From contig NADL03000006.1 of assembly GCA_002205965.3 (NCBI GenBank), positions 558,001-622,000 on the forward strand: a stretch of 64,000 nucleotides of DNA, written 5' to 3'. Under the pieces are notes generated by a model. The model saw only the letters and a program-made list of their open reading frames with translations. It was not told where the DNA came from and did no database searches. The DNA comes from Kappaphycus alvarezii. Taxonomy: Eukaryota; Rhodophyta; Florideophyceae; Gigartinales; Solieriaceae. The position numbers were made by a program, and so were the translations under genes. The first letter of the stretch is position 1, and every line of letters begins with the position of its first letter. Positions 59,801-64,000 of the stretch are shown one piece after another.

Positions 59801-61398
59801 ACGGTAAGAAGGAAGTGCTTGTTGGTTTTTGTGATAATGAACCGGTTTCGGAAGAGGTACTACGATTGTTTAGCAGGAGTGTGCAAAGATTGCATGTATT
59901 TGCCATGGAAACTTCCGGAAATTCGGAAAACACTAAGGGCCATTTCCAGCCATCCGAAATAACTTCCAAGAACACAAACGTGACTCCGATAACGGTTCAA
60001 GAATTCTTGGAAGCTCAAGGATTCGACCTGCTTTTGTCGGAAGCTTGCGGAAGAGGTGGGCATCCCAAAGAGTTAATACGTCTACGACGGGTACAGCTTC
60101 ATAGTTCGGTGCTCCCGACTCCATGGTGCTCTTCAATGCGAGGTGCCAAACTCCCTTCGAGCGGGCGTCCTACATTTGGCTCATTACCCACGCCTAAAGG
60201 GTCACCCTGGTGCGACTCGTATATACTACATGCTGTGTCGCGATTAATAGTGACCCCTCGTGCAACACTGCCTCTCTTTGTCGCAGTTGTATCCGCTCCC
60301 GAGGAATACAGCCCAAGCATAAGAAGTACTTGAAGCTTTTCACGACTGCCGGGCCTCTCGAGTTAGTCGCGTTGGATATCCCCGGCCCTTTTCTGGAGAC
60401 TTTGCGCGGATAATGATTCATCCTTATCATCACAGGCAGGAACTCGAAGCTCACGAGCACCGTCATTCTACGGGAAATTACCATCGCTGACGTCGGACAA
60501 GAGTTCTTGGAACACTAGTTTTACGCTTACGGTGCGCCAAACTACGTCCTAATCGACAACATAAAGCAGTTTTTAACTAAGTTCTTTGATACCGTATGCG
60601 GAATTTCAGGAATAAAACATTATTTCACCGCCGCATATCACCCGCAAACGAGCGGAAAGGCTGAAAGCTTCAACAGTACGCTCGTGCGCGCCCTCTGGAA
60701 TTACGTCCTGGAGCATCAGACGAACTGGGAAGAGTTCGTTTAAACGCTAACGTACGAATGCAACATGAAAGGACAACTAACAACGGGAAAAACAACTTTA
60801 GGCTTAGTGCTAACCCGACATTCTCGGATGACCGCCCGGTTGAACTCTCCCAAAATAACTCAAGCACGACGCAATCCGGAAACTTCGGGAGAGGCTACAT
60901 GCTGCAACCGCAAAGATTATCGCTGCTCAACGCTGTTAAAAGACAGATTATGACCGAAAATTTCGGTCCCTTCCCTTCATTCAACCCGGAGATGAAGTCT
61001 TTGTCGACCGCCCGGCCCGTAATCTGGCTACCCAAGAACGGGAAGAAGCGACCACCTACGCCGACGAGGTGGCGCACAAGCTTCTCCCTCGTAGGCAAGG
61101 CGCGTTTTGCGTATACCTAGTCACGGATGAAAACGTTACGATAGAGAAGGATGTCGAGTTGGAAAATGTCTCTATCAACCGCTGTGCACCTGTTCCTCGC
61201 ACTGCGCCACCGAAAACTGCGGACACCCCTGCCGAGACGTTAGAGGACTTCGTGATCCCGGAGCTAGACGAAGAAACAGAGTACCGGCTTGAAGCCCTGG
61301 TTAAGCACGAGGAGCGGGGTGACGGGATGTGGTACAAAGTCCAATGGTACGGTTACACTCCCGGAAAAGGCGGGTTACACTCCCGGAAAAGGCGGGAG
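56812..61398 (+). pseudogene. gypsy-3: Ty3/gypsy element with chromodomain (chromovirus-like), decayed
   Basis: Gag-like remnants run 56,812-58,140 (SVNLEVERLIHEQNQQRIPK, a basic DSNRGRRRNRN stretch near 57,580, and LIGFLAIFKYVCDTSYISKG near 57,940). No protease or early RT is found. Instead there is a TTTAGGG-rich tract, after which RT resumes at FALVYFDDMIYSNNPEDHFR (58,936 on). RNase H has SELECLVVICAMLQLRPYM and ALLWILNLSDVSGRLARW. Integrase (59,990-60,700) has a CRSCIRSR zinc-finger half, LVALDIPGPF, YVLIDNIKQFLTKFF and YHPQTSGKAESFNSTLVRAL, so D, D and E are all visible. Near 61,280 the chromodomain EYRLEALVKHEERGDG-MWYKVQWYGYTPGK follows, which in chromoviruses guides integration to marked chromatin. 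Frame breaks and stops are frequent. It is a different lineage from gypsy-1 and gypsy-2. Confidence 0.8.
58150..58450 (+). repeat. degenerate TTTAGGG-rich tract (interstitial telomere-like)
   Basis: Words TTTAGGG, TTTTAGGGG, TTAGGGTT and GGTTTAGGGG recur about eight to ten times within 300 bases, separated by related G/T-rich sequence such as GGGGTTTACGGGG. The G-rich strand is consistently the plus strand. TTTAGGG is the telomere repeat of plants and several algae. The tract stands between gag and RT of gypsy-3. Confidence 0.65.
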
Positions 61399-61410
61399 TG
61401 TAAGGGGGGA
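61351..61410 (+). repeat. 22-bp tandem duplication, hairpin and polypurine tract at gypsy-3 end
   Basis: GGTTACACTCCCGGAAAAGGCG is present twice in tandem (61,351-61,372 and 61,373-61,394). The second copy is followed by its own partial inverse, so TTACACTCCCG and CGGGAGTGTAA form an 11-bp stem with a 7-base loop. GGAAAAGGCGGGAG just before TGTAAGGG at 61,399 looks like a polypurine tract next to the first bases of a 3' LTR. Confidence 0.6.
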
Positions 61411-62734
61411 AGGAGAATATCTTATTTCATTAGGAGGCTGTTGTTAGAGAAGAGAGTGCAAAGGAAGGTTACAGGGGAAAAGGAGGTGTTTGAACAGTTG
61501 AATGGCAATTACTTGATGATAGGTATATCACTGATGGGTGAGGGCAGGGGAGAAATTAGTGGTGTGTCCAGTAGCTGGGAGGCCTTCGTTTGAGAAAAGT
61601 GGAGAGGAGGGTAGGGAAGAGGGATGATGTGTTGGAGATTTGGGTGGTCGCTTGATGAGAAAGTCGAGAAATGAAAAAAACAGAAAGGACCTAGAGGAGG
61701 GTGTGGCGCAGAGCTTTTTGTCGGAGAAACCGGTAAAAGCAGAGGAACGTACAGAGAGATTGGAGTGGATTGGAGATGGGGTCGTGGGGGACGTTTAGAA
61801 CGGGAAAGTAGGGGAAAGCGCGAATTTATATAGCCATGTGAGGTGTGGGAGCTGTAGGAGGAGGGATTCAGAGAGGAGTATTCGATTCTGTTGGGAATCT
61901 CGATGAGCGTCGGAGAAGAGGTATGATAAAGTTGAAGACTGCTAATATTTGGGTCCGAAAGGCGATGTGCAATCGGTTAAACGAGGTTGTCGATGTGGAA
62001 ACCATTTCTGTTTGCATCGTTTGGACGTTAGCGAGTGTTGGAACGATAGCTGTCTTTGTGGAACGGTGTTGATATCAGTCGAGATGACCTGTTCTCTCGT
62101 TTCAAAGTGTGACCAGGAAATCCAAGATTTCCAAGTCATGTTTGAAAAGCTGAAACGAACGTGGCCAGCTGGGTTGTGATTGGTTCCCCACATTTCAAAT
62201 TTTTAATGTTTCACGTTTCAAAAAGTCGTACAAGGCCCCCAATACAATATGTACGAAGAGGCGAACAGAATTTGTTGCCCGCAAATCGGGGCGAAACAAT
62301 TGACACTCTCAAGTCCGAGTCAGCCCCGTCCACTCAACTGTAAGAAAAAGCACTACGTGTCAATGTGGCAGCTGCAACTGCCTCACTTGACCCGATTCTC
62401 CAAAACTGAAATGCAAAAGCGAGGACAACGTGTCGGTTGTTTGGAATGGCTGATTTGGGCGGAGATTGACGTGTCCAGCTGTAAAGCGGTTGTTGCATCA
62501 TTCTGGATTGGCCCTTCATTTCAAACACCGTAGCCACCTTAACCGCAACCTTCACGGGTGATAATCCGAGCTTTCCGCGAACAGCCTCACTAACTACTCG
62601 CAAGAGCTCGACTCACACTCTCTAAATCGCATTCTACTCACTATACTTATGTTAGGCATGCTACAAGCATACCTCTGGACCAGGAAACCGAGAAGAGAAC
62701 TTACAATGATTGTAGATCCTGATAGTTCGAATGA
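61411..62734. other. unassigned region between gypsy-3 and copy E
   Basis: The first 400 bases are purine-rich on the plus strand and the rest is mixed. The chromodomain frame stays open to 61,593 but loses similarity after 61,375. No other motif is seen in the plus-strand frames at 61,845-62,072 or 62,249-62,533. Confidence 0.4.
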
Positions 62735-63433
62735 TTATATTGGAGGCTTGTTAACGGTTAGAGGTGGATGCTGCGCACGCAATTCGGGTAAATCAGATGT
62801 AGTCGTGGGGAATAAGATGACGAGACTGGGTTCGGTAGCGCCAGCGCACTTGTTCGCTGCGTAGCGTATTGACCCAGGAACGACCCGACCCGGGAACGAA
62901 CGGGAGCGGACCGTAATGTCATGTGCTGTCGGTTTGTCCGGACGAGCACCATGGACTGGCGGGCGAGGTTGAAAAAAGATATCAGCAGGGCAATGGGCAG
63001 TTCCACGGAGGAGGAAGGGGACCTCCTGTTGGCACGCGAGACCAGCGGGCTTGAATACATTTCTAGTGAACAAGTTGCGGATGGTGTTGTGGCGGTGCAC
63101 AACCCCAAAACCAGACTTGCAAAAAGCGGCATGGTCGCCAAGAGGGTCCATCTGAGCGTGACAATGGTGGCAATGGATCAGCGAGGCCGAATCCTCCGAC
63201 ACTGGGAAGTCCAGGCGTCGGCGAAGCGTAACAGACCAGACGTCATTGCCAACATGAGAGGTAGAGGAAGGGTGGTCGCTGTGGATAACGCAGGCGCCAG
63301 GGGAGAGAAGGGGGTTGCGGCGGGCGCGGAGTCGGAGTGACGCCGCGCCGTGGGCGGATGGGTTAGGGTTAGGTTTAGCGTCCCAAAGGTCATATTCCCA
63401 AAAGGCACGGGCGCCAGTGGACTGGATCAGCAA
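62735..63433 (-). pseudogene. non-LTR retrotransposon copy E, 5'-truncated RLE endonuclease end
   Basis: One open frame of 232 codons encodes the post-RT part and nuclease of the same family as copies A, C and D. It has ARAFWEYDLWDAKPNPNPS (as in FWKDDEWARFPNP of copy D), WSVTLRRRLDFPVSEDSASL, the knuckle CHHCHAQMDPLGDHAAFC followed by VVHRHNTIRN, and the nuclease QEVPFLLRGTAHCPADIFF then AHDITVRS. The first acidic motif reads CPADI where copies A and C have RPADI. After DITV the frame drifts into unrelated sequence, so the tail is lost or shifted. It is a GC-rich island in AT-rich surroundings. RT is absent, as in copies A and C. Confidence 0.8.
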
Positions 63434-64000
63434 GAGAAAAAAGAAAGAGAAAACTACGCTTAATTGTTTGTAGAAAAGTCCGCACTACAGAGGACCTCGG
63501 GTTCTGCTAGACGGAAGACTCCGGGCAATGGCTGAACTAATCGCCCACTCAAACGAGAAAGGGACCGGAAGAAATCTCCACCACCTGAACCGAGGATTCA
63601 GGAGGATTAGCTAACTCCCGCCGTAAGCACATAGGCTTACAGATAGACACGGAAACGACAACGGCGAGAATTCCGGACGAGCGAGCTTGACAAACAGCCC
63701 GCAATGCTGTGAAGACCATAACCCCTTGCAATCCGTCAAAATGGCTCTAGGTTTAAGCGCGGCTGGGTACGGTGGACCTCCCAAACCTTGTTCGAGTAGT
63801 AGAGCCATCCTTGTAAACCTTTCTCAGTTCGTCCCACGTCCGCTGGGGCGCGGAGAGGCAATCCACTCGATGTGGCCATCGACAAGAACGTTGCAGCGAG
63901 AGCTCTGCAGCCGTGACGGGCAATCTCCTGGGGAAGAGCCGGATGAAGACCAGGTGCCCACGCCGGGCGCGGGCGCCGAGCGACATGACGTGAAGGTTGA
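63434..64000. other. unassigned GC-rich end of window
   Basis: Minus-strand frames 63,986-63,753 (RTWDELRKVYKDGSTTRTRF) and 63,731-63,549 have reasonable composition but no domain I recognise. Being GC-rich and next to copy E, this may be more non-LTR sequence or the start of another gene cut by the window edge. Confidence 0.35.

Noticed and set aside
63358..63380. GGGTTAGGGTTAGG, a possible telomere repeat next to copy E
   Set aside because: On the minus strand it encodes KPNPNPS, which aligns with the PNP segment of copies A and D, so it is coding sequence.

Overview
The window is nuclear DNA from a eukaryote, probably a microbial one with a compact gene space: an early-diverging (chytrid-like) fungus, an alga or another protist. 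I cannot fix the lineage from sequence alone. Evidence for a eukaryote: a 76-nt GT..AG spliceosomal intron inside a conserved gene, an AATAAA signal at a gene end, no ribosome-binding sites, mitochondrial-type genes, and five classes of eukaryotic transposable element (RLE-type non-LTR, Ty3/gypsy, Ty1/copia, PIF/Harbinger, and a CACTA/KDZ-like DDE element).

Layout. 1-2.46 kb: gene-poor DNA full of the self-complementary motif TACTGTACAGTA. 2.46-3.66 kb (-): 5'-truncated non-LTR copy A. 3.95-11.06 kb: the host gene island, with an IBA57/YgfZ-type iron-sulfur assembly gene (+), protein-L-isoaspartate O-methyltransferase (-, convergent), an AAAP-like amino-acid transporter (+), an unknown helical protein (-) and a short unknown gene (+). 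11.2-12.5 kb (-): copy B, apparently without its reverse-transcriptase core. 12.84-13.63 kb (+): truncated copy C. 13.69-17.94 kb (-): copy D, near full length. 19.06-23.71 kb (+): decayed gypsy-1. 25.46-27.55 kb: a Harbinger transposon with its two usual convergent genes. 28.94-38.46 kb: a decayed copia element (+), apparently split by gypsy-2 (-) and bounded by two diverged direct repeats that look like its LTRs. 40.45-40.99 kb: a minisatellite of about 57 bp. 41.80-44.56 kb (+): a CACTA/KDZ-like transposase. 46.8-48.97 kb: two unknown ORFs around a 120-bp tandem repeat. 49.0-56.2 kb: AT-rich DNA in which I recognise nothing. 56.8-61.4 kb (+): a chromodomain gypsy element (gypsy-3) whose protease and early RT are replaced by a TTTAGGG-rich tract. 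62.74-63.43 kb (-): non-LTR copy E.

Two themes run through the window. First, every recognisable gene, including conserved housekeeping genes, is interrupted by one-base frame breaks, many at C or G runs. In the housekeeping genes uncorrected long-read error is the simplest explanation; in the transposable elements real decay (many stop codons) is added. Second, palindromes are common. TACTGTACAGTA clusters sit in intergenic gaps just upstream of the CT-rich leaders of the host genes, and long perfect inverted repeats lie at or near the 5' ends of truncated non-LTR copies.

The housekeeping genes share no obvious pathway; they look like ordinary neighbours in a gene-dense patch next to a transposon graveyard.
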